Shown one piece after another: positions 29,189-38,323 of a stretch of DNA of 38,323 bases; position 1 is the first letter of the stretch; every line of letters begins with the position of its first letter. Location of the stretch: assembly GCA_005503165.1 (NCBI GenBank), contig SCNT01000041.1, positions 1 through 38,323 on the forward strand, given 5' to 3'. The position numbers and the translations under genes are program-made. Source of the DNA: Sphingomonadaceae bacterium 3R27E2-A. GTDB lineage: Bacteria; Pseudomonadota; Alphaproteobacteria; Sphingomonadales; Sphingomonadaceae. The notes beneath the pieces were generated by a model. The model was not told where the DNA came from. It did no database searches and saw only the letters and a program-made list of their open reading frames with translations.

Positions 29189-30190
29189 TTAGAGGTTGAA
29201 GCCGCGCACGACCTTCAGCGTTCCCGCCAAAGCCTCGATCAGGGCAACGGGACGCATTTCGCTGTCCCTTCCCCAATAGAGCCCGTCGTCCGTGCTACCC
29301 CCGGTCCAGACACGACCCTGACGGATCGCCCCTGCCGCCTCCGGGGAAAGGTCTAGAGCCGGGATGTCGACCAGCCCTGCCTCGAGCGGCAGAATGAAAT
29401 CTGATTGCGCGGCCCCTTGGCCGAAAGCGTTCAATTTGTCCAGCGAAATCGCCTGATCTGCCGTGAACGACCCCGCCCGCGTGCGGCGCAGCATCACGAC
29501 ATGACCAACGCTGCCGACCGCCAGCGCGATGTCGCGGGCGAGGCTGCGGATATAGGTGCCCTTGGACACATGCGCGCTGAGGGTGATTTCGGAAAATTCC
29601 TCCCCGGAACGGGGAGGGGAACGATCGGCAGGATGGTGGAGGGGGGATGCGGTTTCAGCCGAGGCTTCAAGCTGCGAACCCCCTCCGTCATCGCTTCGCG
29701 CTGCCACCTCCCCGCGAGTGGGGAGGATTTGGAGGGAATGGATTATCACCGCCCGCGGCTTCATCTCGACCGCCTCGCCCTTGCGCGCCCGGTCGTAGGC
29801 GCGCTCGCCGTCGATCTTGATCGCCGAATAGGCCGGCGGCACCTGCTCGATCGGCCCGGTGAAGCGCGGCAGCACCGCTTCGACCTCGGCCAGTGTCGGC
29901 CGCACATCGCTCGTCGCGACCACGTCGCCCTCGGCGTCGAGCCCGTCGGTCTGCACCCCGAAGCGGATCGTGAAATCGTAGGTCTTGCTCGCGTCGAGCA
30001 TCCGGCCGCAGAGCTTGGTCGCCTCGCCGAGCGCGATCGGCAGCACGCCCGTCGCCAGCGGGTCGAGCGTGCCGCCATGGCCGACCTTGACCTTGCCCAG
30101 CCCCGCCTCGCGGCACACGCGCTTGACCGCGCCGACCGCCTGCGTCGAGCCGAGCCCCAGGGGTTTGTCGAGGATGATCCAGCCGTTCAT
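29189..30190 (-). CDS. truB: tRNA pseudouridine(55) synthase TruB with an inserted repeat
   Basis: A 333-residue enzyme that makes pseudouridine 55 in the T-loop of tRNA. The catalytic Asp43 is in [15 protein letters not shown]. The segment [14 protein letters not shown] (about 209-222) and [22 protein letters not shown] are family-typical. Between about residues 157 and 199 there is an extra stretch of roughly 43 residues ([15 protein letters not shown] onward to PPRSGEEF) with no counterpart in TruB. Its DNA is a copy of the palindromic repeat found at 24412 and 33282. Flanking TruB sequence is intact and in frame, so the protein is probably still active. The ATG at 30190 is the family start. 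Confidence 0.95.
   Translation of the reverse strand: MNGWIILDKPLGLGSTQAVGAVKRVCREAGLGKVKVGHGGTLDPLATGVLPIALGEATKLCGRMLDASKTYDFTIRFGVQTDGLDAEGDVVATSDVRPTLAEVEAVLPRFTGPIEQVPPAYSAIKIDGERAYDRARKGEAVEMKPRAVIIHSLQILPTRGEVAARSDDGGGSQLEASAETASPLHHPADRSPPRSGEEFSEITLSAHVSKGTYIRSLARDIALAVGSVGHVVMLRRTRAGSFTADQAISLDKLNAFGQGAAQSDFILPLEAGLVDIPALDLSPEAAGAIRQGRVWTGGSTDDGLYWGRDSEMRPVALIEALAGTLKVVRGFNL
29594..29730 (-). repeat. AATCCTCCC-family palindromic repeat inside truB
   Basis: On the minus strand it runs from AAATCCTCCCC to GGGGAGGAATTT, about 137 bases. A 35-base core (plus-strand 29679-29713) differs from the copy at 33305-33339 at three positions. It preserves the truB frame and encodes about 43 residues. 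See the copies at 18841, 24412 and 33282. Confidence 0.85.
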
Positions 30191-30221
30191 CGCCGCGCCC
30201 TATGGCGACGCGGTCGAAGCG

Positions 30222-30644
30222 TCAATTTGACTCGGCGGCTTTTCCCGCTTCCTTCGCGGCCTTCTCCGCCTTCAGCCGCTCCCCCCGCGGCAGCGGCTTT
30301 TCGGCGGTGACGAAGGAAGTGAAAGCGCAGCGCTGGCCGTTGACAATAATGGCGCCGAACTTGTCGAGGCGCGAGGTGCCGCGCGTGTCGATGCCGATCG
30401 ACTGGACGAAGTCGAGGTCGGGGCAATAGCCGGCGAGCGTGGCATAATACCAGTGGCGACGCTGGTCCTCGATCCAGATACCGTCGTCGCCGTCGGCCTC
30501 GAAATTGCGGACGGTGCCGTAAGCGGGAAAGGCGATGCTCGCCTCGACGCCGATCTGGCGCGCTTCCTTGGCGGGCTCGTCGGCCGCCGCTGCAGAAAGG
30601 GGAAGCAGCAAGGCGGCCAGGGAGAGTGCGAGTTTCTGTTTCAT
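30222..30644 (-). CDS. DUF6491-like secreted protein
   Basis: A 140-residue protein with a signal peptide (MKQKLALSLAALLLPLSAAA, cleavage near 22). The mature part contains WIEDQRRHWYYATLAGYCPDLDF and FGAIIVNGQRCAFTSFVTAEK, with two cysteines that could form a disulfide, and resembles DUF6491 proteins. The C-terminus is Lys/Ala/Glu-rich. The ATG at 30644 begins the signal peptide. It is the gene just upstream of truB, 31 bases away. The function is unknown. Confidence 0.78.
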   Translation of the reverse strand: MKQKLALSLAALLLPLSAAAADEPAKEARQIGVEASIAFPAYGTVRNFEADGDDGIWIEDQRRHWYYATLAGYCPDLDFVQSIGIDTRGTSRLDKFGAIIVNGQRCAFTSFVTAEKPLPRGERLKAEKAAKEAGKAAESN

Positions 30645-30700
30645 GATGCCGCGCGCCTTAGCATGCCAAGTCTGAACTAGGGCTGACATAAGCCCCCAAT

Positions 30701-30798
30701 CGTCATTGCGAGGAGCCGAAGGCGACGCGGCAATCTCCAGCGCCAGCCATCCCGCGGGGTCGATGGCTGGAGATCGCTTCGCTCCGCTCGCAATGACG
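30701..30798. repeat. CGTCATTGCGAGGAG long hairpin repeat
   Basis: CGTCATTGCGAGGAGCCGAA at 30701 pairs with the arm ending in CTCGCAATGACG at 30798, and an inner CCAGCGCCAGCCATC/GATGGCTGG helix is present. The sequence looks like a common alphaproteobacterial intergenic repeat. It lies in the gap between the GNAT gene and the DUF6491-like gene. Confidence 0.75.
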
Positions 30799-30802
30799 GG
30801 TC

Positions 30803-31345
30803 TTATTGACCCGCCCACTCCCCCGCGAGCAGCGACCAGAGCGCGGTGTCGCGGACGTGGCCGGTCCAGGTGATGCGTTCCGACCGCAGCGTCGCTTCCT
30901 TGGTGCAGCCGAGTTTCGCGACCGCGGCCTGACTGCGCTTGTTGCGCTCGTCGATGCGAAATTCGATACGGCGGATGCCCACGCCGAAGGCATGGTCGAT
31001 CATCAGCTTCTTGAGCCGCCCGTTGAAGCCGGTGCCGCGCGCGTCGGGGTGGATGTAGCTGTTGCCGATCTCGACGGTCTGCGCCGACCAGTCAGGGCGC
31101 AGCCAGGCGGTCATGCCGATCAGCCGCGCGCCGTCGAACACCGCATAGGGCATGCGCCCGGCGCCCGAGACCAAAGTATCGAAGCTCTTGTCGAAATGCC
31201 CGGGACCGAAGCTCGACGAATAGATCGGCCAGATCTCGGCATCGGCGGCGCACACGGTGCGGAGCGCCTCGCGGTGTTCCTCGGCAAGCTTGACGAGCCG
31301 CAAATCGCCGTCGGTCAGTTCGACATAAAGCGCGTCCTGCATCAT
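30803..31345 (-). CDS. GNAT-family N-acetyltransferase
   Basis: A 180-residue acyl-CoA-dependent acetyltransferase. The acetyl-CoA binding region is around IGNSYIHPDARGTGFNGRLKKLMIDHAF, followed by VGIRRIEFRIDERNKRSQAAVAKLGCTKEATLR, as in the RimJ/RimL-like group. The ATG at 31345 overlaps the stop of the upstream peptidase gene, indicating coupling. The acceptor is unknown; N-terminal or side-chain amine acetylation is inferred from the subgroup. Confidence 0.9.
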   Translation of the reverse strand: MMQDALYVELTDGDLRLVKLAEEHREALRTVCAADAEIWPIYSSSFGPGHFDKSFDTLVSGAGRMPYAVFDGARLIGMTAWLRPDWSAQTVEIGNSYIHPDARGTGFNGRLKKLMIDHAFGVGIRRIEFRIDERNKRSQAAVAKLGCTKEATLRSERITWTGHVRDTALWSLLAGEWAGQ

Positions 31346-32619
31346 TGCACCCCGGCGGTCGCGAGCAGGATGCCGAGGCCGACCTTGGCGCCGCCGAGGC
31401 TCTTGCTCTTCTCGACGTCGATCCATTCGTCGAGCGCGTGTGCCCGCCCGCCGTCGCCGCCCGACCCGATCGTCACCGCGGGGATGCCGAGGCTCATCGG
31501 CAGGTTGGAGTCGGTCGAGGAGAAGGACAAGACGGGATCGAGCCCGCTCGCACGGATGATGGCCTGCGCGTTCAGCACGATCGGCTGCGACGCGGCGGTC
31601 TCGCCCGCAGGGCGGTCGCCGATCATCTCGATATCGGCGGCGATCGGTCCTTCCTTCACCGATCGCGCCGCATTTTCGTCCTCTACGCTCTTCCGGACGA
31701 CGCCAAGGAACGCCTGTTCGAGCTTGGCGAGTTCGGCGGGGCTTTCGGACCGCATGTCGAACTCCATAAACGCCTCGTTCGGGATCGAATTGACCGAGGT
31801 GCCGCCGCCGGTGACGCTGGCCGAATAGGTCGTCTTGGGCGCTGCGGGGACCGCGATCTTGTAGAAATCGACCACCGCCTGGCTCATCGCCGCCATCGGA
31901 TTGACGAGGCCGAAGGCGCTGAAGCTGTGGCCGCCCGGCCCCTTCCAGGTGATGCGATAGCGTTTCGACCCGACGCCGCCGGTGACGAGACGCGACGGAT
32001 CGAGCCCGTCCATCGAGAAAAAGGCCTTCACCCGGTCCTTGTACTTGCCCTTGGTGAGCAGATAGCGGACGCCGCGCAGGTCTCCGGGTCCCTCCTCGCC
32101 GACATTGCCGACGAAGATGATGTCCCGTTTCACGCGGACCCCGCTCTCTTTCATCGCGCGCGCATAGGCGAGCAGCACCGCGAGGCCGCGCGTATCGTCG
32201 CCGATGCCGGGGGCGTGGAGGCGTGTGCCCTCGCGGCGAACCTTGACCGGCGTGCCTTCGGGAAAGACGGTGTCGAGATGCGCGGCGATCATCACCGCGG
32301 GGCCGCCGGCTGGGCCGGTGCCGCGATAGACGCCCATCGCATTGCCCTCTTCGTCGATCTCGACATCTTCGAGCCCCGCGTCCTTCAGCATGTCGCGATA
32401 GGCGGCGGCGCGCGCGGCTTCCTTGAACGGCGGCGCGGGGATTTCGGTGAGCTTGACGATCTCCTCGACCATCCGGTCGTGATCGCGGTCGAGGATCTTC
32501 ACCGCCGCCTGATAGCCCCTGGTCTTGAGCACCGCCTCGGGCTTCGAGCCCGGCTTCGCCTGCACGGGCGCGGCAGCGAGCAGCGCGGCGGCGAGGCTCA
32601 GCGACACGAGATTGCGCAT
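31342..32619 (-). CDS. Secreted M20-family metallopeptidase
   Basis: A 425-residue exported protein with a signal peptide (MRNLVSLSLAAALLAAAPVQA). Zinc-site segments are visible: MIAAHLDTVFPEG (His/Asp), HAPGIGDDTRGLAVLL, FVGNVGEEGPGDLRG (catalytic Glu-Glu), SMDGLDPS, and the C-terminal GDGGRAHALDEWID with the last His. The dimerisation domain includes WKGPGGHSFSAFGLVNPM. It probably cleaves di- or tripeptides in the periplasm. The ATG at 32619 has an AAAGGACC site just upstream. tdk ends 26 bases upstream on the same strand. Confidence 0.92.
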   Translation of the reverse strand: MRNLVSLSLAAALLAAAPVQAKPGSKPEAVLKTRGYQAAVKILDRDHDRMVEEIVKLTEIPAPPFKEAARAAAYRDMLKDAGLEDVEIDEEGNAMGVYRGTGPAGGPAVMIAAHLDTVFPEGTPVKVRREGTRLHAPGIGDDTRGLAVLLAYARAMKESGVRVKRDIIFVGNVGEEGPGDLRGVRYLLTKGKYKDRVKAFFSMDGLDPSRLVTGGVGSKRYRITWKGPGGHSFSAFGLVNPMAAMSQAVVDFYKIAVPAAPKTTYSASVTGGGTSVNSIPNEAFMEFDMRSESPAELAKLEQAFLGVVRKSVEDENAARSVKEGPIAADIEMIGDRPAGETAASQPIVLNAQAIIRASGLDPVLSFSSTDSNLPMSLGIPAVTIGSGGDGGRAHALDEWIDVEKSKSLGGAKVGLGILLATAGVQ

Positions 32620-32645
32620 GATGGTCCTTTCGGCGGGAATTGCGG

Positions 32646-33248
32646 TCAGGCCGGTACCGGCGCTGCGGCGGCCTCGCGCCGCTTCTGCATGAAGTGGCGG
32701 CGGCACATCGCGACATAGCGGTCGTTGCCGCCGATCTCGGTCTGCGCGCCCTCGACCACCGCGCGGCCCTTTTCGTCGACGCGCAGGTTCATCGTCGCCT
32801 TGCGCCCGCATTCGCATACGGCTTTGAGTTCGACGAGCGCGTCGGCGATGCCGAGCAGCGCCGCCGAGCCGGGGAAGAGCTCGGCCGAAAAATCGGTGCG
32901 CAGCCCGTAGCAGAGAACAGGAATATTGGCCTCGTCGGCGAGCGCCGCGAGCTGGAATACCTGTGCTTTCGACAGGAATTGCGCCTCGTCGACGAGCACG
33001 CAGGCGAGCGGGCGCTGGCGGTTCTCGGCGAGCACCGCGGCGGCGATGTCGCTGTCGGGGTCGAACTTGTGCGCCTCGGCCATCAGCCCGATACGGCTCG
33101 TCACCTGCCCCGCGCCATAACGGTCGTCGAGCGCCGCGGTCCACAGCATCGTTTCCATGCCGCGCTCGCGATAGTTGAAATCCGCCTGCAGCAGCGTCGT
33201 CGATTTGCCGGCGTTCATGCTGGCATAATAGAAATAGAGCTTGGCCAT
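32646..33248 (-). CDS. tdk: Thymidine kinase
   Basis: A 200-residue type II thymidine kinase that phosphorylates thymidine in the salvage pathway. The P-loop is [16 protein letters not shown] (about 7-22), and [19 protein letters not shown] holds the catalytic Glu/DEAQ box. The structural zinc cysteines are in [12 protein letters not shown] and near VAMCRRHF. The ATG at 33248 is the family start. A palindromic repeat lies upstream at 33282. Confidence 0.97.
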   Translation of the reverse strand: MAKLYFYYASMNAGKSTTLLQADFNYRERGMETMLWTAALDDRYGAGQVTSRIGLMAEAHKFDPDSDIAAAVLAENRQRPLACVLVDEAQFLSKAQVFQLAALADEANIPVLCYGLRTDFSAELFPGSAALLGIADALVELKAVCECGRKATMNLRVDEKGRAVVEGAQTEIGGNDRYVAMCRRHFMQKRREAAAAPVPA

Positions 33249-33281
33249 GCGGGAGCGATAACGAGTTCGCTGGCTGACGCC

Positions 33282-33420
33282 AATCCTCCCTGTGGCGAAG
33301 CCATGGGGAGGTGGCAGCGCGAAACGCTGACGGAGGGGCAATCGCGCGACGTTGCCGGCCCCTCCGCCACGCCCTTCGGGCGCGGTCCCCCTCCCCATCG
33401 CTTCGCGACAGGGAGGATCA
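33282..33420 (+). repeat. AATCCTCCC-family palindromic repeat, copy 4
   Basis: It runs from AATCCTCCCTGTGGCGAAGC to GACAGGGAGGATCA, with the core at 33305-33339 and a second arm with CCCCTCCGCCACGCCCTTCG. The ends are inverted repeats and an internal hairpin is possible. It lies in the 252-base gap between divergent tdk and the acyltransferase gene. Confidence 0.85.
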
Positions 33421-33500
33421 GGCCGGCTTCGCTTGACTCCCCCTGCCCCCCTGTCATGCTGCGCACAAATATGCAGCGTGACAGGGGGAGATAGCTGCCG

Positions 33501-34931
33501 ATGCGCCTGATGCCGATCAGCGATGCGATGTTCCTGGTGGGCGAAAGCCGCGAGATGCCGATGCATATCGGCGGGATCAACCTCTACACCCTGCCCGACG
33601 ATGTCGACGAGACCGAGTGGCTCAATGAGCAGCTCGCCTTGCTCCGCCAGTCCGAAGGGCTGCGGCGGCCGTTCAGCGAGGTGCTCAAACTCACCGCACT
33701 CGGCCAGTACGGCCCGATCCGGCTCGAGCCCGACCGCGACATCGACATGCATTACCATGTCCGCGCGTCGGCGCTGCCCAAGCCCGGGCGCTACCGCGAG
33801 ATGTTCGAGCTCGCCTCGCGGCTCCATTCGGGGCTACTCGACCGCACCCGGCCCCTGTGGGAGATTACTTTGATCTCGGGACTGCCCAACCGGCAGATCG
33901 CGACCTTCAAGAAGATCCACCATGCGCTGATGGACGGCGCGGCGAGCATCCATTTCTACAATTCGATGCTGTCGCCCGACCCCAAGGAACGCCGCAGCGC
34001 CTCGCCGCTCTCGGTCGAGGCCTATGAAGCATACAAGCGCAAATTCCCGCCGCCCAAGAAAGCGCCGCGCCCCAGCCTGACCGACATCGCCGCGATCGGC
34101 GATTTCCTGAAGGAGCAATGGGGCAACAGCGTCGGGGTGACCAAGGCGCTCAACCAATATGTCGCGGCGATGGTCGGACTGGGCGGCGACGGGCTGGTCA
34201 CGCCCTTCGCCGGGGTGCCGCGCACCAGCTTCAACCGCAACATCACCGGCGCGCGCCGCTTCGTCGCGCAAAGCTGGTCGCTCGAACGCGTGCGCCGCGT
34301 CGGCAAGGCCTATGACGGCACGATCAACGACGCGGTGCTCGGCATGTGTGCGGGCGCGATGCGCAAATATCTGCAATCGCTGAACGAACTCCCCGACAAG
34401 CCGCTGAAAGCCATGGCGCCGGTGTCGATCCGGCCCAAGGACGATATCGATTCGGGCAATTCGGTCGCGTCGGTGACCGCGAACCTTGCGACGCATATCG
34501 ACGATCCGGCGACGCGCATGGCGGCGATCCAGGAATCGATGAATTCGGCGAAGGCGCAGCTGCGCGCAATGACGGCGTCGCAGATCCAGCTCTATACCGC
34601 GATCACCAGCTTCCCGATGATGCTCACAGCGCTGACGCGCACCGCCGACAAATTCCCGGCCTATTCGGTGACGATCTCGAACGTCCCCGGCCCGCGCGAG
34701 CAGATGTACTGGAACGGCGCGCGCCTCGACGGCATGTACCCCGCCAGCATCCCCGTCGACGGCATGGCGATGAACATCACGCAGGTGTCGAATTTCGAGA
34801 ATATCGACTTCGGCATCACCGCGTGCCGGCGGAGCGTCCCGCATGCGCAAAGGATGATCGACTATCTGGAGGAAGCGCTGGTCGAACTGGAAGCGGCGGC
34901 GGGGATCAAGACGCCGAAGGGGAAAAGTTAA
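33501..34931 (+). CDS. Wax ester synthase/diacylglycerol acyltransferase (WS/DGAT) family
   Basis: A 476-residue O-acyltransferase of the WS/DGAT family. The active-site HHxxxDG motif is at 140-146 ([16 protein letters not shown]), with the C-terminal [15 protein letters not shown] and [20 protein letters not shown] segments typical of the family. It joins acyl-CoA to an alcohol or diacylglycerol to make storage lipid; which substrate is used cannot be read from sequence. The ATG at 33501 has GGGGGAG about 10 bases upstream. It is the only plus-strand gene in this part of the window. Confidence 0.93.
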   Translation: MRLMPISDAMFLVGESREMPMHIGGINLYTLPDDVDETEWLNEQLALLRQSEGLRRPFSEVLKLTALGQYGPIRLEPDRDIDMHYHVRASALPKPGRYREMFELASRLHSGLLDRTRPLWEITLISGLPNRQIATFKKIHHALMDGAASIHFYNSMLSPDPKERRSASPLSVEAYEAYKRKFPPPKKAPRPSLTDIAAIGDFLKEQWGNSVGVTKALNQYVAAMVGLGGDGLVTPFAGVPRTSFNRNITGARRFVAQSWSLERVRRVGKAYDGTINDAVLGMCAGAMRKYLQSLNELPDKPLKAMAPVSIRPKDDIDSGNSVASVTANLATHIDDPATRMAAIQESMNSAKAQLRAMTASQIQLYTAITSFPMMLTALTRTADKFPAYSVTISNVPGPREQMYWNGARLDGMYPASIPVDGMAMNITQVSNFENIDFGITACRRSVPHAQRMIDYLEEALVELEAAAGIKTPKGKS

Positions 34932-34933
34932 AA

Positions 34934-35015
34934 CCGTTCGTATCGAGCGAAGTCGAGATGCCTCTCGGCTTAGGGCTATCCCGCGGCGTGTCTCGACTTC
35001 GCTCGACACGAACGG
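34934..35015. repeat. CCGTTCGTATCGAGCGAAGTCGAGA hairpin repeat
   Basis: The 25-base arm at 34934-34958 pairs with 34991-35015 with one or two mismatches. It lies between the convergent acyltransferase and rbfA genes, three bases from the former and four from the latter, and may end transcription from both. Confidence 0.82.
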
Positions 35016-35018
35016 AGA

Positions 35019-35429
35019 TTAGACGTCGCTTTGATCCTCCGGAGCGGACAAATCCCGCGCTACCTTCGGATCGCGGAGCAATTTTTCGATGTGGCTCGCC
35101 TCGTCGAAGCTTTCGTCGGCGAGGAACTTCAGCCTCGCCGCATATTTCATCCGCACCTTCGACGCGACGGTCTTCTGGAGATAGGCGGTGTTGGTGCGCA
35201 GCGCTTTCAGCACCGCTTCCTCGCCCTTGCCGAGAAGCGGCTTCACGAACACCGTCGCGTGGCGGAGGTCGGGGGACATGCGCACTTCGGTGATGCTGAC
35301 GGGGTGCGTCGCAAGCACATCGTCGTGCACGTCGCCGCGCGCGATGATCTCGCTCAATATGTGGCGCACCTGCTCGCCGACGCGCAGCACGCGGACCGAC
35401 GGCCCCTGATCCTTGTCGCCCTTTTTCAC
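35019..35429 (-). CDS. rbfA: Ribosome-binding factor A
   Basis: A 136-residue KH-type protein that helps mature the 30S subunit. Family segments [38 protein letters not shown] and [41 protein letters not shown] are all present. The start overlaps the DUF1697 stop by four bases (ATGA). It lies downstream of infB, as usual, but truB does not follow it directly. Confidence 0.97.
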   Translation of the reverse strand: MKKGDKDQGPSVRVLRVGEQVRHILSEIIARGDVHDDVLATHPVSITEVRMSPDLRHATVFVKPLLGKGEEAVLKALRTNTAYLQKTVASKVRMKYAARLKFLADESFDEASHIEKLLRDPKVARDLSAPEDQSDV

Positions 35430-35980
35430 TTCGCCTTCTTCTCTTCGTCCAGTTTCGCGACGATGCGCGCGATCGAGCGCATGTTACGCGCGGTGCCCTT
35501 GCAGCCCAAGCGCCTTTCGATGAAGGGGCCGGTGAGCTTGCTGTCGGCGACGCCGTCGCCATAGTCGAGGAACAGCATGCGCTTGCCGAGTGCGAGCTTC
35601 TCGCCCCCGCGGCCGAGATGATCGCCGACCAATTGGTCGAACTGCGCCTGCGTGGGCTGGTCGGTCAGAAACATGGTGTGGACGAACCTGTCCTCGTTGG
35701 TCCCCGCGAAGGGATTGTCCGAGACGCCCGCCGCCAGCTCGCCCCGGTCGCGCACCACCACCGCGCTGGTCATGTCGAAGCGCTCGTCGACCATCAGGCC
35801 AAGCTTTTCCTCGAGCCCGCGCGTCGGCCGCGCATCATGGTCGAACAGCACATTGCCGCTCGCCACGACGGTCTCGACGTTGCTGAAGCCCTCAGCCTCG
35901 AAGGCCGAGCGCAGGTCGACCATCTTCAGCCGGTTGCCGCCGACGTTGATGCTGCCGAACAGGGCGACGTAGCGCGCCAT
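35426..35980 (-). CDS. DUF1697 family protein
   Basis: A 184-residue protein of the DUF1697 family: [44 protein letters not shown] at the N-terminus and [22 protein letters not shown] at the C-terminus. It is inserted between infB and rbfA, 35 bases after the infB stop and overlapping rbfA by four bases. The family has no established biochemical function. Confidence 0.93.
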   Translation of the reverse strand: MARYVALFGSINVGGNRLKMVDLRSAFEAEGFSNVETVVASGNVLFDHDARPTRGLEEKLGLMVDERFDMTSAVVVRDRGELAAGVSDNPFAGTNEDRFVHTMFLTDQPTQAQFDQLVGDHLGRGGEKLALGKRMLFLDYGDGVADSKLTGPFIERRLGCKGTARNMRSIARIVAKLDEEKKAK

Positions 35981-36015
35981 GGTGCCGCCTCCCTGTTATG
36001 CGGAGCGGACGCCGG

Positions 36016-38323
36016 TTACAGCGTCCGGTCGCGCAGCTCGACCTCGAAGACTTCGAGATGGTCGCCCGGCTTGATGTCGTTGGTGTCCGCCAGCACGACG
36101 CCGCACTCGAGGCCCGCGCGCACTTCGGCAACGTCGTCCTTGAAGCGGCGGAGCGACGCGATGGTCGTCGCAGAGACGATGACGTCGTCGCGCGTCAGGC
36201 GTGCGTGGAGCCCCTTGCGGATGACGCCTTCGAGCACCAGCAGGCCCGCGGCCTTGTCGCGCTTGCCGGCCGGGAAGACTTCCTTGACCTCGGCGCGGCC
36301 GACGACGGTTTCGATGCGCTCCGGACCCAGCTCGCCCGCCATTTCCTTCCGGACCTCGTCGGTCAGGTGATAGATGACGTCGTGATACATGAAGCGCACT
36401 TTTTCGCGCTTCGCGATCTCCCGCGCCTTGGCGTTCGGGCGGACGTTAAAGCCGATGATCGGCGCATTGCTCGCCGCCGCCAGCGTTACGTCGCTCTCGG
36501 TGATCGCGCCGGCGCCCGACTGGAGCACGCGGACCTTGATCTCGTCGGTCGATATCTTGTTGAGCGCGTTGACGATCGCCTCGACGCTGCCCTGAACGTC
36601 GCCCTTGATGACCACGGGGAACTGGATGACATTGGCCTTGTCGGCCAACGCCTCGAACATCCCCTCGAGACTGACGGGCGCCTGAACGGTGCGCTTGCGC
36701 GTCGCCTGTTCCTGGCGATAGGCGGCGACTTCGCGGGCGCGCGCCTCATTCTCGACGACGGTCAGCGTGTCGCCGGCCATCGGGACGCCCCCGAGGCCGA
36801 GGACCTCGACCGGCATCGACGGGGTCGCCGCCTTGATCTGCTGGCCCTTGTCGTCGATCAGCGCACGGACGCGGCCGCTTTCGGCGCCGCAGACGAAGAT
36901 GTCGCCGACCTTGAGCGTACCGCGGCGGACGAGGATCGTCGCGACGGGGCCGCGGCCCTTGTCGAGTTTCGCCTCGATCACCGTGCCTTCGGCGGCGCGG
37001 TCGGGGTTGGCCTTCAGCTCCATGATCTCGGCCTGCACCGCGATCGCGTCGAGCAATTTGTCGAGGCCGGTCTTCTTCAGCGCCGACACTTCGACATTCT
37101 GGACGTCGCCGCCCATTTCCTCGACCACCAGCTCGTGCTCGAGCAGGCGTTCGCGGACGCGCTGCGGATTGGCGCCTTCCTTGTCGACCTTGTTGATCGC
37201 GACGATGATCGGCACGCCCGCGGCCTTCGCATGGGCAATGGCCTCGATCGACTGCGGCTTCAGCCCGTCGTCGGCTGCGACCACCAGGATCACGATGTCG
37301 GTCACGTTCGCGCCGCGCTGGCGCATCTCGGTGAAGGCTTCGTGGCCCGGCGTATCGAGGAAGGTGATGGTGCTGCCATCCTTTGCCTTCACCTGATAGG
37401 CGCCGATATGCTGGGTGATGCCACCGGCCTCGCCCGCGACGACATTGGCGCCGCGCAGTGCGTCGAGCAGGCTGGTCTTGCCGTGGTCGACATGGCCCAT
37501 GATCGTGACGACCGGGGCGCGCGGCTTCAGATGCGCCGCATCGTCGACGTCCTCGTCGTGGCGGATGTCGACGTCGCCTTCGCTGACGCGCTTGATCTCG
37601 TGCCCGAACTCGGTGACGAGCAACTCGGCGGTGTCCTGATCGATCACCTGGTTGATCGTGACCGGGCTGCCCATCTTGAACAGCGCCTTGACCAGGTCGC
37701 TGCCCTTTTCGGCCATGCGGTTCGCCAGTTCCTGCACCGTGATGCTTTCGGGCACCACGACTTCGCGGACCTGCTTCTCGCGCGGACCCGAGAAGCTGGT
37801 GTGCGAACGCTTTTCCTTTTCGCGGGCGCGCTTGAGCGCGGCGAGGCTGCGCGCGCGCGCGCCCTCGTCCTCGTTGAGCGCGCGGGTGACGGTCAGCTTG
37901 CCGGACTGGCGGCGGTTGTCGCCGCCGCGCGCGACCTTGGGCTCGGGGCGCTTGGGTTCGGGACGCTTCGGCGCCTCGACCGGTGTGAAGCGGCGGGGCG
38001 CCGGGGCAGCGCTGGTCGTGCTGCGCGGTGCGGCGGCTTCGCCGTCGTCGGACTTGGCAGCCGGTGTCTCGGCGGCCGGCGCGGCTTCGGCGACGGGCGC
38101 AGGCGCGGGCGCGGGTTCGGGCGCCGACGTGGGTTCGGCTGCGCGCGCCTCGGCACGGGCCTTTTCTTCCGCGGCGGCGCGGGCGCGCGCGGCTTCGTCG
38201 CGGCGGCGCGTTTCCTCGAGCGCGTTCATCCGCGCTTCCTCGGCCTCGCGCAGCAGCTGCGCCTGGCGCTCCTGGCGCGACATCAGGCTATCGGCCTCGG
38301 TTGCGCGCGGGGCAGGCTTGGGC
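36016..38323 (-). CDS. infB: Translation initiation factor IF-2, 5' end cut by the window
   Basis: A GTPase that brings initiator tRNA to the 30S subunit. The window holds 768 codons plus a stop; the frame is still open at 38323, with codons for [13 protein letters not shown] just inside the edge, so the N-terminus lies outside. The visible N-terminal part is Ala/Glu/Pro/Arg-rich. The G-domain has [15 protein letters not shown] (G1), [12 protein letters not shown] (G3) and AINKVDKEG (G4). Domain IV ends with [14 protein letters not shown] Met at 38283 is internal, not the start. The gene is followed by DUF1697 and rbfA. Confidence 0.98.
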   Translation of the reverse strand, partial: PKPAPRATEADSLMSRQERQAQLLREAEEARMNALEETRRRDEAARARAAAEEKARAEARAAEPTSAPEPAPAPAPVAEAAPAAETPAAKSDDGEAAAPRSTTSAAPAPRRFTPVEAPKRPEPKRPEPKVARGGDNRRQSGKLTVTRALNEDEGARARSLAALKRAREKEKRSHTSFSGPREKQVREVVVPESITVQELANRMAEKGSDLVKALFKMGSPVTINQVIDQDTAELLVTEFGHEIKRVSEGDVDIRHDEDVDDAAHLKPRAPVVTIMGHVDHGKTSLLDALRGANVVAGEAGGITQHIGAYQVKAKDGSTITFLDTPGHEAFTEMRQRGANVTDIVILVVAADDGLKPQSIEAIAHAKAAGVPIIVAINKVDKEGANPQRVRERLLEHELVVEEMGGDVQNVEVSALKKTGLDKLLDAIAVQAEIMELKANPDRAAEGTVIEAKLDKGRGPVATILVRRGTLKVGDIFVCGAESGRVRALIDDKGQQIKAATPSMPVEVLGLGGVPMAGDTLTVVENEARAREVAAYRQEQATRKRTVQAPVSLEGMFEALADKANVIQFPVVIKGDVQGSVEAIVNALNKISTDEIKVRVLQSGAGAITESDVTLAAASNAPIIGFNVRPNAKAREIAKREKVRFMYHDVIYHLTDEVRKEMAGELGPERIETVVGRAEVKEVFPAGKRDKAAGLLVLEGVIRKGLHARLTRDDVIVSATTIASLRRFKDDVAEVRAGLECGVVLADTNDIKPGDHLEVFEVELRDRTL

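Overview
The window is high-GC, gene-dense alphaproteobacterial chromosome. The encoded proteins, the gene order (purS-purQ, ccmC-D-E-F-G-H-I, truB-rpsO-pnp, rbfA near infB) and the intergenic palindromic repeats fit a sphingomonad, most likely Sphingopyxis or a close relative. This is inferred from recognition alone; no search was run. No prophage, complete insertion sequence, CRISPR array or integrase is visible.

Layout. 1-6.6 kb (+): aconitase acnA, three small membrane proteins, the last behind a general-stress type promoter and followed by a clear terminator, then a large two-domain glycosyltransferase. 6.6-9.2 kb: tRNA-Arg(TCT), a damaged tRNA-like copy beside it, a yhhQ-type queuosine-precursor transporter, a small membrane protein, and purQ/purS on the minus strand. 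9.3-10.25 kb (+): an iron-storage pair, bfd and bfr, behind two TGCGA-N5-TCGCA palindromes. 10.26-18.7 kb (-): a coupled AHH-nuclease-like/DUF4261-like pair, the potassium transporter kup, and a tightly overlapping cytochrome c maturation operon ccmC-ccmD-ccmE-ccmF-ccmG-ccmH-ccmI without ccmA and ccmB. 18.9-22.2 kb: a YbaN-like protein, a leucine-dehydrogenase-type enzyme, tRNA-His, a 2OG-Fe(II) oxygenase and a periplasmic SIMPL protein with a second stress-type promoter. 22.3-26.3 kb: an inverted-repeat-bounded element touching the start of an ABC-F ATPase gene, a secreted peptidyl-prolyl isomerase, and an ArsR/SRPBCC pair with palindromic operators.

26.3-38.3 kb (mostly -) is a translation/RNA cluster: infB (cut by the window edge), a DUF1697 gene, rbfA, then truB, rpsO and pnp. 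truB is separated from rbfA by tdk, an M20 peptidase, a GNAT acetyltransferase and a DUF6491-like secreted protein, plus a wax-ester-synthase-like acyltransferase on the plus strand.

The most unusual features are a dispersed palindromic repeat that lies in frame inside the truB coding sequence, with relatives at about 18.84, 24.41 and 33.28 kb; a roughly 270-bp segment bounded by 24-bp perfect inverted repeats whose right arm covers the ABC-F start codon; two GGAAC-N16-CGTT promoters; and the DUF4261/AHH pair.
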